Shown here: piece by piece, positions 23,681 to 37,000 of the stretch
Position numbering within the stretch: the stretch's first letter is position 1
Layout: each line of letters opens with the position of its first letter
Source: Euborellia annulipes
Lineage: Eukaryota > Arthropoda > Insecta > Dermaptera > Anisolabididae
Reading direction: 5' to 3'
NCBI GenBank assembly: GCA_023213315.1
Contig: JAKCPI010000531.1
Location: 62,001 to 126,000 of the forward strand
DNA: 64,000 nucleotides
Notes under the pieces: model-generated
Database searches by the model: none
What the model was told of the DNA's origin: nothing
The model's input: the letters and a program-made list of their open reading frames with translations, nothing else
Translations under genes and position numbers: made by a program

Positions 23681-24870
23681 ATTCTTGTTAGAATTATAAT
23701 TAAGATAATATTGATATAATTAAGATTACGATCATGCCAGTTTAGACATGCTATTAATTTAGATCAAGGGTTATTCATCCTTTTTGAACTTGAGACTATT
23801 CTAATAAGTGGAAATATGTTATAAATAGCAATAGAGAAATTCACGTTCTGAGTGATTAAAAAACGATAATATCAACACTTAAATTCTCTTTTTTTTCAAT
23901 CTTAATAAGAATTTCCCCCCAAGTTACTCTTTCAAGTTGATATTTATTTTTCTGTACCTGGCAAATAGCCCGATGCCATAAAAATAAATGTTTGCTTGTT
24001 TAATGAAAGCTGCACTAGTTTGAAGAGTAGGAGGAAAAACATTTTTGTAAAAGAACATATATACATTATCCAATGCAAAATTTCTGGGTCAATCAGCAAG
24101 CGAACCAACTCTTTTGACCCAGAAATTTTTTCAAGTTATAAAAATATATTTAAAAAAGTTTTTGCCCTAGGGCAATAAACAAATTGATGAGTGTGATTAG
24201 TAATTTCCATAAAAACTATCATCAGATGATTAATTCATTAATGGAGCAATCGTTAAGAAATTATCTTATCTTTAAACAAAATTAAAAAAAAAAAAAATAT
24301 GAAAAACCCTGAAATCAATAACTTGAGTTATGAAATTTTCATACTACATAAAAAAATTGTTAGATAAAAAATCCATAAATAGATTTCCAAAGACCTGGAA
24401 GTATATATGAAACAATAATCAGTTTTGTTAAACGTAATGAATGCTTATAAAAGAATTATATAGGCCTAGATAAAGAAAAAAAAGCTTTGCTTGCTAAATA
24501 AATAGACAAACAAATATAATAAAAAAAGATCAGAGCTTTGCGCTCTTCTTTTCTTATCTACTTATTTAAATAAAAATAATATCTCAAACATCAAAAAATA
24601 AATTAAAGCAGGCCACTTGTTAATAAAAAAAAAAGATAAATTTCCGGATACAAGATTAAATTAGATAAATAAGAATCACTTTAAAAAATAGAAAATGCAA
24701 TTTTATTTGCAGTGGCGTAATCAAAAGGATAATCACTCTTAAATGAAAGTTTTTTTTTTTTTTAAAGACAAACTTTCCTGCATGTACTATTCTTTGAATC
24801 AGCACTGTAGCTACACTGTTCCCCTGCCCCCACAAGCCCGAATTATCAAACAATAAAATACTAAATTATA

Positions 24871-25565
24871 AAAATCTGGTGTGACTGTCGCACAGCACAC
24901 AACTTTCTCTTACCTTCGGTAATCGAAAGTTGTGTACTGTGCTTGTCACACCAGATTTTTTGTGTCGACATGTATTTAGTTCCCGGCAGTAGGGAATATT
25001 TGAATTCAGATGTAAAATTTATAAGTATGGGAAAATATTTATATTTTGTTACCATGGCAACCATTTCTCCTATCTTTTCTATGGAGTGCAAGAGTAAAGT
25101 GGTCTTCAAACAATTTTGAGGGCAAAACGAGAATATACATTTGAAAGAGCATCTAAAAAATAATTGATTTTTGAATTTTAATCAAAATCGTTAGAGCGAA
25201 TTTTGAGAAAATCGAAAAAAACTGAAAAAGTACATCAGTAAAGTACTAGTACTCTTTGGCCGATTTTGATTAAAAGCTTATTTTTCCGGTCCCGGGGGTG
25301 TTTAACTTATATATAAAATTTCAGCCTCATAGCTCAATTCCTTCATGCTTAAAAGTGAACACAGACACACACACACACCCACCCACCCACCCACACACCC
25401 ACCCACCCACCCACAGACAGACCATGTCGCGAAAACCACTTTTTTGGATTCAGGGGACCTCAAAACGTGAATATCCATCAAAATCTCGACATCGAATTTT
25501 TGACATGAAACCAATACTTTCTCTCTTATATATATTACATATATACATAGGTAAGAGAAAGTAAA
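24871..25565 (-). repeat. Dispersed repeat family A, near-complete copy
   Basis: In family orientation it starts with a hairpin of ACTTTCTCT / AGAGAAAGT separated by TA repeats. It continues through CAAAAATTCGATGTCGAGAT, a CACC-rich tract (here expanded), the palindrome AGTACTAGTACT and the X-box-like GTTGCCATGGTAAC. It ends in a hairpin, ATCTGGTGTGAC to GTCACACCAGAT. No coding frame. Target site and class unresolved. Confidence 0.88.
25365..25415 (+). repeat. CACC/CA simple repeat
   Basis: An ACACACACACCC to CCCACCCACCCACC run inside the 24.9-kb family A copy. The corresponding tract of the 27.3-kb copy is shorter. Confidence 0.9.
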
Positions 25566-25569
25566 AAAA

Positions 25570-26355
25570 TCTGGTCTCACAGCACACAACTTTCTCTCAC
25601 CTTCAGTAAGTGAAAGTTGTGTTTCGTGCTTGTCACGCCAGATATTTTGTGATTCTGTGTCGATATGTATTTAGGTTCCGCCAATACATTGAAGTTCAAG
25701 ATGTAAACAGAGATAAATTTTATATTTTGTTACCATGGCAACCATTTCTCCTATCTTTGATCTGAAGTACAGTGAGGGTCAATATTAAGTCCCACCCGTG
25801 CTTTTTCTACTTGTGATTATTTTATTGTTTTTATAAATAAAAATGAAAATCTTTATTGGAAATTTTCTAGGTTTGAACCATCAAAGTTTCCATTAAAAAA
25901 TATATAATTTTTTTTTAAAAACAATGAAATAATCACAAGTAGAAAACCCATGGGTGGGACTTAATATTGCCCCTCACTGTACATGAGTAAAATGGTCTTC
26001 GGAGGATTTCAAGGGAAAAATGAGAATATACATTTTAAATAGCATCTAATAAATAATTGATTTTTTAATTTTAATCAAAATTGTTAGAGCCAATTGAGGA
26101 AATCGATAAAAACTGAAAAAATACATTAGTAAAGTACTAGTGCTCTTTTGTCGATTTTGTTCATGTCACGTCTCAGGGGGGTGTCTTACTTAACTTAAAA
26201 TTGAACACACACAGACAGACCATGTCGCGAAAACCACTTTTTTGGATTCAGGGGAACTCAAAACGTGAAGATCCATCAAAATCTCGACATCGAATTTTTG
26301 ACATGAATCCAATACTTTCTCTCTATATTATTAACATATACAGGTAAGAGAAAAT
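25570..26355 (-). repeat. Repeat family A, second copy in tandem, split by a MITE
   Basis: Directly follows the previous copy in the same orientation and shares its hairpin, X-box-like site and TCGATGTCGAGATTTTGATG segment. A mariner MITE interrupts it at 25770-25979. The tandem arrangement suggests satellite-like spread. Confidence 0.85.
25770..25979. mobile_element. Mariner-type MITE inserted in repeat family A
   Basis: A 210-bp element with 28-bp terminal inverted repeats (CAGTGAGGGTCAATATTAAG followed by TCCCACCC; one mismatch between ends) and TA duplications at 25768-25769 and 25980-25981. The interior is AT-rich and symmetric. It splits an otherwise recognisable family A copy, so it is younger than that copy. 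Confidence 0.9.
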
Positions 26356-26522
26356 AAAAAAATATTTCAATTAATATAGGGGAAACATCAAAAGTTATTG
26401 ATTTAACTTGGGCAGGCATATGCTTGAAGGTTTACTATTTACGAAAATATTCAGGTCTTCTGAAAATAAATACAATATTTAATGCGGAAAATTTTTTATT
26501 CAGGTCTGACGACTGCGATGCA

Positions 26523-26560
26523 GAGTTTCGGTTTCAAACAAACCATCATCAGGCCTAAAA
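26523..26560 (-). ncRNA. Hammerhead-like core, single
   Basis: Minus strand: CTGATGA, T, GGTTTGTTTGAAACC (self-complementary stem), GAAAC. The surrounding 26385-26600 repeat is shared with 2938-3150. Confidence 0.4.
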
Positions 26561-27189
26561 AAAACAAGGATTTAACATGAAAACTAAATTTTTTTCTCTT
26601 TGACTCAGCCTTAATATTTATTTTATAAAAAAAAGATGTGTATTTTTTCATAAATAGTAGACCAAGTTAAACAATATAGGGAGGGGGCGTAATTAGGGTC
26701 GATCAACGCCGTCTCCACCGGTTTGAATGATATTTAGATTTAAAAATAAGTAGCTAATGTTTCATTGTCATAATTAGAATAGTCATTAATATGTAATTAA
26801 GAACGGATTACGAAGGGCCAAGAGTGAATAATGTTTGGAAACATAAAATATGAATGAAACTAGAAGCCTAAAAATTCATTCAAGTTAATTGGACAGATTG
26901 ACTTGTTCGTTATTATTTTCTTAATTTTTTTTTTGTATAGAAAACTATTTGAAATATTTTATCTAAATCAGATAAACGAATTCAAATAATATCAGTTTAT
27001 TAGAAATATGTCAAAATTAATTAAATTAAACAATAATAATAATAAAATTAAAAGTTGCTAGCTTAGCCAGAGGATTTATTTTTGGCCGGCAAAAACACTT
27101 TGCGTTCTAATTAATCATGAGAAATTTTTAATAACAAGAGAGCTAAGGCTCATTTCATTGTTCCTAATCGAATTTTTATTTTATGCCTT

Positions 27190-27868
27190 GCAATTTGATT
27201 ATTACTTTCTCTTACCTATGTATATATATGTAATATATATAGAGAGAAAGTATTGGATTCATGTCAAAAATTCGATGTCGAGATTTTGATGGATCTTCAC
27301 GTTTTGAGGTCCCCTGAATCCAAAAAGTGGTTTTCGCGACATGGGCTGTCTGTGGGTGGGTGGGTGGGTGTGTCTGTGTTCAATTTTAAGCATGAAGGAA
27401 TTGAGCTATGAGGCTGAAATTTTATATTTAAGTTAAACACCCCCGGGACCGGAAAAATAAGCTTTTGAACAAAATCAGCCAAAAAGTACTAGTACTTTAC
27501 TGATGCACTTTTTCAGTTTTTTTCGATTTTCTCAAAATTTGCTCCAACGATTTTTTTTAAAATTCATATATCAACTATTTTTTAGTTGCTCTTTAAAATG
27601 TATATTCTCATTTTGTGATTGAAATCTTCTGAAGACCACTTTACTCTTGTTCTCCATAGAAAAGATAGGAGAAATGGTTGCCATGGTAACAAAATATAAA
27701 CATTTTGCCATACTTATAAATTTTACATCTGAATTCCAATGTTCCGTACTGTCGGGAACTAAATATATGTCGACACAAAAAATCTGGTGTGACAAGCACA
27801 GAACACAACTTTCGATTACCGAAGGTAAGAGAAAGTTGTGTGCTGTGCGCCAGTCACACCAGATTATT
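27190..27868 (+). repeat. Repeat family A, near-complete copy in inverse orientation
   Basis: A full unit on the plus strand from the ACTTTCTCTTACC hairpin to the CACACCAGATT hairpin, highly similar to the 24.9-kb unit. The two flank a region holding the split second copy and a unique segment. Confidence 0.88.
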
Positions 27869-29240
27869 TTTTATTTGATTGGTAAATTTAGTAATTTTTT
27901 AATAGAATTTGTAAAGAGGGCCTCAACCCACATCCGACGCCCCTTCGGCCGTGTATCGATGCCTTCAATGGCGCAATCGAGTTTTTTTAGGCTTGTGGCT
28001 CAACCTTCCTACTATTCTTTTATAAAAACAGCATAAATGAAGATTAGAAGGCTAATGAATAGTTTTTTATTACTTTGGCTAATTAAAATCAATATTGTCA
28101 GTTTTATGGAATATATTATACAACATGAGTGTTTAAAGGAAAATGTAGAATTACTCTGAAAGAAAGTTTCTAAATAAATTAAAGCGTGCTATTTTTTTAT
28201 TCATATTCCTGAATAATAAACATATAATTGGTGAGATTTTTTTTTCTTCCATTTGTTATATTATATATATCCATATAATGACAATCTACGCCTTCATGGG
28301 AAAACAGAGTTAAATGCTTAGACTACATGGCAAGGCATCGCACCTATTCATTAATTTATTTAATTAGTCAAGAATATTTTGAGCCCTCGCGTTCTATGAC
28401 CTCTTCAACTTATATGTGTTCCCGTTTCCTCTCTCAAGAGGGTGGCTTTTGTCCTAAGAGTATGAACGAATCAAATCAAGAGCGAGGGATTTTTTTTTTT
28501 GTCAAAAAAGAAGAAAGGTAGGGGGCCTATAAAAGAAAATCGTCTAACGGGTATCCCGAGAGCGGAGCCCCATGGCGAGCCGTTGTCCCGTTGAAGGCAG
28601 TGCAGCTAGACAAATATAGGTCATATATGAAAATAAAATTTGGTCATCTTATTTATCTCAACGCGATGAGATCTCGCGATCTATTGTAAAGAAAAAAGAA
28701 GGTAATTTTCACTATTTCTAGTATTAGAGTATTTTTAAATAAATGAACAATTAATTAAAATCTATCGTCCTTGAAATAATAAAAAATAATTGAAGCGCGT
28801 ATGAATGAAAGAAATTTAAAATCTAAATGAAAGAAAAAACAAAAAATAATAATTATCATTTATGAAAATGAATAATAATTCAAAAAATAAAGAATAAAAA
28901 CATAAAAGATGATTAGAAAGATAATAGTTTTTCTGCCATGAGATGAGTATCATTTGTACATATGATTAAGAGAGACAAAGGCCGAGGGGGGGAGGGGGGG
29001 CGGTGCGAGAATGAATGTCCCCGGACGCCCAAACCAACTAATTTTAATAAGGGAAAGGATTTCCGGATATAGACAGCCAGGTGAAAAATAAAAACATTAA
29101 AGGCTTTGTTGCAAACTTGAATGGTGGCTTCTATGCATCGAAATTCTTTGACATAAACATCTGTCGGCCGTAAATCAGCTGTTTTCGAGTTACAGGCATA
29201 TTTGTGTAAGAATTGAATTATACTGTATATCGTTAGTAAA

Positions 29241-29563
29241 ATAAATAAAAGGCCAAGCAGCTATGTTTCTTTCTTTATTATATTTATAGAACCCACAGCG
29301 ACGTTTCGGTCGATTATGCGACCATCTTCATGGCAATAGAAAAACCCTCTTACGTTCTTTGATAGACATTTCACAAAATCAGATATAATGCATTCAGCGC
29401 CAAAGACAATATTGACTTTATGAAATGTCTACCAAAGAACGTAAGAGGGTTTTTCTTTTGACTAAACCCTAGCCATGAAGATAGTCTCACTGTCGACCGA
29501 AACGTCGCTGTGGGTTCTATAATAAAGAAAGAAACATAGCTGCGTGGGCTTTTATTTATTCTA
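29241..29563. repeat. Foldback repeat with two GAAACGTCG cores
   Basis: Arms of about 140 bp. The left arm on the minus strand reads ATGAAGATGGTCGCATAATC then GACCGAAACGTCGC. The right arm on the plus strand is a diverged version. Outer ends contain AAATAAAAGGCC and its complement. Confidence 0.88.
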
Positions 29564-29832
29564 CTACATATTGATTCAGCTATTCATCTCGCTAACATAT
29601 ATAACGTTATTTTAATAATAATATTACTTCTTATTTATTTTCACCATCATTAATATAAGCAAATAAATAACAATAACACTCAGCTGTTTCAGTATAAAAC
29701 AAGAAATTCTGTTTTGTTTGCTTTGTATTTATTCAGGTACATGTAGTTTTCATTTGTTTGCCTAAATAAAGCCTACCGGTACTTTATAATGATTAAAAAT
29801 AATATATATATATATATATATCTTCTGTCCTC

Positions 29833-30047
29833 GGCCTATTCCCGCGATGCGGGGTCGGCGGACCTCACTCTTTTCCCTCCAACCCTATCATGCGTTTTGA
29901 GACCAGAAGAAATAGGACAGACCGGCCCGTCGCATGGCCTGACGCCTGTTGAAAAGAGGAACATACAAAGAACTGAAGGACTGCATGTTCCAGCTCGGGC
30001 AGCTCGTGGTCGCCATCCACGTACCCACAAGATATGGGCCCCTGAGC
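29833..30047 (+). repeat. GC-rich dispersed repeat family D, copy 3
   Basis: A complete unit from CCCGCGATGCGGGGTCGGCG to GGGCCCCTGAGC, flanked on both sides by TA microsatellites (29801-29821 and 30050-30066). Confidence 0.82.
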
Positions 30048-32149
30048 GAATATATATATATATATAAACATAATAATATTAAAATAACGATAACCATTTA
30101 TAATAATTCAATTTCTATACAAGTTTTGACCGTAACAGTTGATTTGCGGGCGCGTGTTTTTATCAATTTCTTTGATGACAAAACAACTCTCTAGTTGTAG
30201 GAGCGATTGACATTTAACCCGTTATTATTATATTAAATTTTTAGACGAATAATCGTCCATCTAAATCCACACAAATTTCATCCATCTAAATCCACATAAA
30301 TTTCACAAACTGTTCTCTAAGAGCGCCGTAAAAATTTTCCTAAACAAAATATTATATTCATTTTTTGCTATTAGTCTAAATAGGTTGAAGTCAGGAGTTT
30401 TAAATAAAATTGCAAACATAAGAGGTATGCGTATCTGAATTTGAAATGAAGAAAAACTATTAGTAGACTGACCATATTGTCTTGTGACAAAAACGGGACA
30501 TTGTAATGTCAACAACGGGACGGTGTTATAAAATGAAGAGTTGAGAATTAGAAGGGGTCTAAGGGCAATCTTTTTGTACGCCATTTACGTCTTTATGCAT
30601 AATATTCATAATGGCAAAATGTGGTTCATAGACGCCTTCTAATTCTCAACTCTTCAAATATTATGTATTTGTAAAAAAGTAAGATGATAAAAAAGTTTTA
30701 TTATATAAACATACTAATTCTAATTATTCTGTAGTGACAGAACCGATTAAAAATTTTTTAGCGAATTTCAAATGGGAGGAATTAATTTTACGTATTCCTT
30801 AGCATAAAGTCTTACGAGAAATAAATAAGACGCGGTTCATTTTTCTACAAAAACGATAGTTTGTTAAAAACGGGACAAAATCGACGTTTTTATTACGGCC
30901 GCAAGGTTTGACATGGGGCACCAGGGAAAAATTCTGATATATTAAAAACCGGAAAAGTTTAGGAACCCCTGATCTAAACCGATTAGTATAATCAATGACA
31001 AATTGGAATATTTAATTTCAAGAAAGATCTTTTCCAATAATATTTTTAAAGAGAATTTACAACACCTATAACAATTAATTATAATAGTTCATTTTCACTT
31101 TATTATATTAAAAATAAAAAAAGAAACGTCTATAGCCTTGGTTGCGCTATCTCGGTCACATGAATATACGGGTAGGCGACCCTCTTAATAAGATTTATTA
31201 TTACTTATAAATTATCAATACATTCTGCCAACCTATTGATTCATTAAAGTAAATTAATTTATTTTTGATCAATTTTAAACGAATGAGTTTTTTTTTTTTA
31301 TTATTTGCTTTGTTAAAAAAAAACCTCAACTTTTTATAAGAAAGACATTTAAATAGAAATCGATGAGGGACAGACAATCCAATCAATTACTCAAATCGTA
31401 ATTGTAAATATAAAGATGAGACGATTGACAAAACGATTTCTATAATAAATGGAGAAATTTTAATAAAACAATAAGAATTTCAAATTTTCAATTTTTTTTT
31501 TTCAACTGGCAAGGAGCCAGCCAGTTTGAGGGAAAATGCAAAGTGAAAAACTTGAGCTTGAGAGCATATTAAACCTTTGTCCAAATAAAATATGAATCCA
31601 TTTTCTCTAGTTATTTGTTTTTAATTAAAATAAAATATGTATAACATTTCGGTCCCTGGAGTAAAAAACTTTCTTCACTTATAATCTCTATTTATGTATA
31701 TTGAGAGCTAAAATTAGGCATTTGGGGGGCAATGTGTTTGTTATCCCATGTGATTATTTTATTTTTTTTTTTTTATCAAAGCTGGAAATTTTTACTGTAA
31801 TTCTCTTCGAAATTTAAAACATTAAAGATTTGTTATTTTTTCAAAAAAAAAAAAACAACGAAATTATCATATGAAGAGACCCTGAGAGTTTTTATATATA
31901 TATAAAACCGTTTAAAAAAAAAAAAGTTTATTTAGATTAATTAGAGAGCTAAAGCGGATAAAGAATATATAAATTTATATAAATAAATCAATATTATTAA
32001 AACGAAAACTGTTTAAAGTACTAAAAATTTATGAAATTTTCGGGATAATAATTTTCGAACATAGGCCTGCAACTACAAGTTAGTATGCATGTTCAATAAA
32101 TAGAATAAAAAGTAGAAGAAATTAACATTAACTATGCTGTGACGTTATG

Positions 32150-32390
32150 GAGAAAAGATAACCATTAATTTATTAGCAAATATTTTGGTATGCTTAAAGC
32201 AAAGCATCCTCAGTGTACCAAATTATACGATTGTGGAGCGTTTTGCAAAATCATAAAATACCTGAGAAGCCATTCTAAATATGCGCTCTACAATCGTATA
32301 ATTTGATGCGCTGAGGATGCATTCCGAAATATATGCTAATAAATTATTATTAACGTGGAAAGCAGTCGCTGGTTGTTTTTCTCCATAATA
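32150..32390. repeat. Foldback repeat
   Basis: Arms carry ATTTATTAGCAAATATTTTG with a CTGAGGATGC core-like motif on each side. The GAAAC element has decayed. Confidence 0.78.
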
Positions 32391-33842
32391 AAACTATTGT
32401 TTTGTTAACTAATTATAATCAAAACGGGCTTAGTTCGGATAACTCGTGGTTGCCATCCATGGCTATTAAAAAAAAAAAAGAACCTAGCAAGAGAAAGGCT
32501 CTATTTATCTAAAGATGATGAAATATGAAGGCGAAAGAGAAAATAAATTTCCTATTTAATATATTCCAAGTTAAATAATAAAAATGCAATAAACAAAATA
32601 GGAAAAAATTTAAAAAAAACATTCAAGGAAGAACTACTAATGTGATATGGGAAAACATTTTCATCATGTATTGATTTCAAACGTGTATTAACTTGAATCT
32701 CGGCGTGATATGAGTAATTAATGAATGACTCACTACCAACTTTTAACTTATATCATTAGAATTATACCTATAAAGATGCTAATTCTGAATTTTAAAGGCC
32801 CGGGACAGACGGACTCTCAACGGGCATGACTTGGAAACTTTTTTTTAAATAAAGAAATGAATTATTATAATTATTTGTAAAAATAAACATTTAATTTTGA
32901 TTATAAAAGGTTATTGATCTAGAACGTTTTTGTTGCTTATTTTGAAGCCAATTCAATATTGTGCAAGTTGCTTCTGAATAAACATGAACAAGGCTAAATA
33001 ATGAAAAGCTTTTTTAAAACAAATTTGTCGATTTGCTTTAATGAAAAAATTAACGATTTTATTTTTTCTAAATTTAAATCGTGTACCGGTATATCCGATA
33101 TGGCAAAAAAAAAGTTTCATTTGCCTTTATTTAGCATATTATTAATATTTATACCCAAAAGATTGATATTAAAGGATAAATTAAATTTCGCTTAATTGTG
33201 TTGATTTGCCAAGTTTTATTAAAAAATAATTTAAATAAAAATCTAAAATGAAATGATAGACAAATTTTGTGATTTGTATGCTTTGTAAATCAGCACATTT
33301 AAGCAATATTTAATTAATGCTGTTAAAGTTTTAATATCACGTATAATGAATATTAATATTTATATAACATGCTCCATGTAGCAATTCAAAAATCTTTTTT
33401 GCAATATATATATATATAAGGATATGAATATTCAGTAAAAATAGTTTTTTAAATAAACGAAAATTCAACAAAAAACAGGATGAAATTGGTCTGTCTTGCA
33501 AAAACTATCTAAGATTTGAAAATGGCTGTATAATTAGAAGACGAAAGCGTGAAATTTATTTATTAATAAAAGAAGAATGTTTCAATTTTATTACTATTTT
33601 TCATAGAAAACTTATTTTATTACTTTGAATTAAAAATATGAAATCGAAGAAAAAACGTGCTCTTTAGACCACGTGGGAAAATTTGTGTTGTTTTGACTAA
33701 ACACGTCTCCTGAATATTATAATCCGTAATTTTTAAAATATTTTTGATAAAATATGTTCAAAAGTAAATCGATATTCATTCACTACAAAGGAATTATATA
33801 AAGTGCTTTTTCTAAAGGTTAATTTGTGCAATTTCTCAAACA

Positions 33843-33873
<31 letters not shown>

Positions 33874-33983
33874 TTAAAAAAGTAATCAAGAAATAGTTTA
33901 TTTATTTATTTTAAAAAATCACGTTGATTTTCTCTTTCTTTGTTTAGAGAAATTAGGCCGAGGTTTAAAAATTGAGAAACCAC

Positions 33984-34018
33984 CTGATGATAATTGCAGA
34001 ATTATCAATCGAAACGTA
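33984..34018 (+). ncRNA. Hammerhead-like core, single
   Basis: CTGATGATAATTGCAGAATTATCAATCGAAACGTA in layout: an 8-bp hairpin TGATAATT/AATTATCA followed by a short joint and GAAAC. Pairing of the conserved GA in the hairpin departs from a hammerhead. Confidence 0.3.
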
Positions 34019-37000
34019 TTTGTTTCTCTCTTTTTATTTTAATTTCAAGATTAAAATGGGTCAATCAAGTTTTTAAATTATTAGCTGATGTTAAATATTC
34101 ATTGGTAGAATATTGCCATTAAGAAATAAATCAAAAAAATAAATGAAATGTGATTGTGAATCCTATAATAAATTAAATATTGTTAAAAAAATGTCTAAAT
34201 ATTAATTTGTGAAGCATGTGTTATGTGAGCACATGTGTAATTTTATTTTGTTGCATCAAAATATTTAATATTAAAAATTTGTCCAAATAACAAGGAAATT
34301 CTAAAAGAGAATTAGTCTCAAATAATTTATTAGTAGCGATTAGTATATTTATAGTTTATATAACAAAATGTTTAATCTCTAATCGATTGAGCTATCTATC
34401 CCTGATCCCTTTTTTTTTTAGAATATATATAAATTCAGAAATTAACAGAAAAAAATAAGTAATTAGAATTTAAAGAAAACTTTGTTAGAAAACAAAGAGA
34501 AAGCCATTCGACTCATATTTGGGTTATTAATACTAAATCTAATTATTTCTTATTAACTAAACAAAAAATAATTTTAGCTAAATAAACAGATGTTTTTGAA
34601 ACATTATTTAATGTGAGTAAAGGGGTGAGTGGAAATAAGGGTGAGTGAGTGCAAGGACGATGTTTTTTTAAATAATTACCTTGACAAAAATTCTGCCTGG
34701 CTTCGTCCCCGAGCCAAGACAATATCGAAACAGACACGATTCGTTTTTTCTCTTATTTGGGGCCACTTTAGAGGGGTTGGGGGTTTTCGCTCTGAGGATC
34801 GTCGTCGTAGTTGGATTAACAAAGCACAAATCTGCAAAGAATTAATTAAAAACGTTTTAATGTACGTTCTAGAAACCAATTATTATCACTTGAAAAGTTA
34901 TTAGTTGAGAAAATGTTAGAAATTAGACACACATATTGTTTTTTAATGCCAGCTCAGCTGCTGCCTGCTCGCTCACTCAACTGGCCTTTCAAGAAAATTC
35001 CCCTTGGAAAAGAGTTTTGGTTATTTTACCCAAATAAACGAAATATAAAACAATAAAGATATATTTAATGAAAGCACTAGTTGATAAATAAATAAGAACA
35101 AATGAACATGGGCAAACAAACTTACAAAGAACTGTTGGGAATTAGTGTTAGATGTAAACGCAAGGAAATGTGAAAGGCGACTGCTAAATTGCGTTTCTAG
35201 TTCTCAGCCAGGTCAGCTAGCCAATCAGAGCCTGGCTCTGAGTACGCAATGACCTGACCCGAAATAATTCCAACCCCCACCGCAAGATGACTCTAGTCAT
35301 CTCAAAAACACAGGCTCGATCAAGTAGTTCACTAATTTATCGCAACCCGCTAAAATTTTAACTTATTACTTAAAAATCCGAATGAAATATATTTTAATAA
35401 ATATAAAATTTTTAAAATATACATACTTGTGGTTTAAATGAAATGGTTTTTTTTTTTATTTCTTCCTTAAATCAACCCAATTTTTTATTTATTTATTTGT
35501 TATCTAAATGTCAAGTTTTAAAAATAAACAAATTATATTTTCTTTTAAATATTGCAAATCAATTACTAACCTCTGGATTATAATTAATAAAAATAGCGGA
35601 GGATGGTCTTTAACGGGCCCGAAGCGCAAATTGAATTTCGGGCCCTTTTGCAACATGTTAATTAAATATAGGAATCTACTTTTATATATATACAAAATAT
35701 GAAATATTTATAGACAGTTTGTAAACTATTACTATGACAACATATTATTTTTTTTTTTAATTTATTTTTGTTTGCCCAACGAGAGCAATTTCGGAACATA
35801 GCTGATAGAAAAGTCATGGGCCTACTCTACATATCATATGCAACTGGACACCTGAATGCAAATTGCTCTTAGTGCAGGTAACCATGTGATGACCCACTCA
35901 CCATTTGATAAAATTAAAATATGGAAATTTTAAAAATGATGCCTTTTATTAAACTTTTTTCCGAGATTCTAGAAATGTCTTCTTCATTTTAAGACATGAG
36001 ATTAGATTATTTCCTCAAATGCGTCATTTGGTTGCCAAACAAAAACCAAAAAAGGTTTATGGTTCCTTTAAATTATACATTTTCTGCGGCTCTCTAAGTC
36101 AAAAACTAGTTTATCTGTTTTGAAATAATATTAGAAAAAGTGAGAAGCTGGGGAACATGTTAAGTTGGATTAAATATTTCTTGAAATAAATTAAGATTTT
36201 TTTACTCAACTGCGGGAACTGATAAGATGCCTGATGAGAATTTGAGCTTTATAGAGGGTTAGGAGTTAGGAGGAAAATATTGGTTAAATAGTAGTGTAAA
36301 TAAATGGTAGCAAAAAAAAAATATATTTATATATATAGATATATATAGCTGCGAGTTCTTTATTAATTTAGGAACTAGCAAATAGAAATAATAACAAAAT
36401 CCTCAATATTATCATTTTACACATACATTACAACAATCAACCGCTTATGAAAAATTAAATAAATGAGTGTTTTTTTTGTTTTGTGTTTGAAATTTCCTTA
36501 TTTTAAATATTATGTTTCATCTATCCAATAGCAAAAATTTTAATTCAATTGTTTAAAGATCTAAACTATTAATACAACAAAATTATTCATAAAGATAATA
36601 TTATATTGATATTTCACATTCATATATTTAAATTATTATAATTATATGTGGAATACAAAATTGAAACTGGCTATAAAATATAATTTACAAAAGGAAAAAC
36701 TTCATTTTCATAGTTTCATGTTTTTTTTATTGCAGTGCCATAGAAGGAACGGAGTCGGGTGTTTATGAATGGAGCAAGAAATTCCGAGCTGCTCGTTCAG
36801 CGTGTCTGTGCCCGGGCTATTCATTTATTACATAGTTGTCTGTAATTCGATTTGGTTACGATTATATTCTAAACTCGAAGAGTGATAACGATAATGAGCA
36901 GCTCGCTATTTCTTCTTCAAATGGCTAAAAGGTTCTTTTTTTCTATAAATTCTGCTTGAAAAATTTGTGCAACTTTATTTGGTATTCGGTGAAAAAGAGC

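Noticed and set aside
25298..25589. Open frames on both strands with His/Thr/Pro runs
   Set aside because: They translate the CACC simple repeat of family A.
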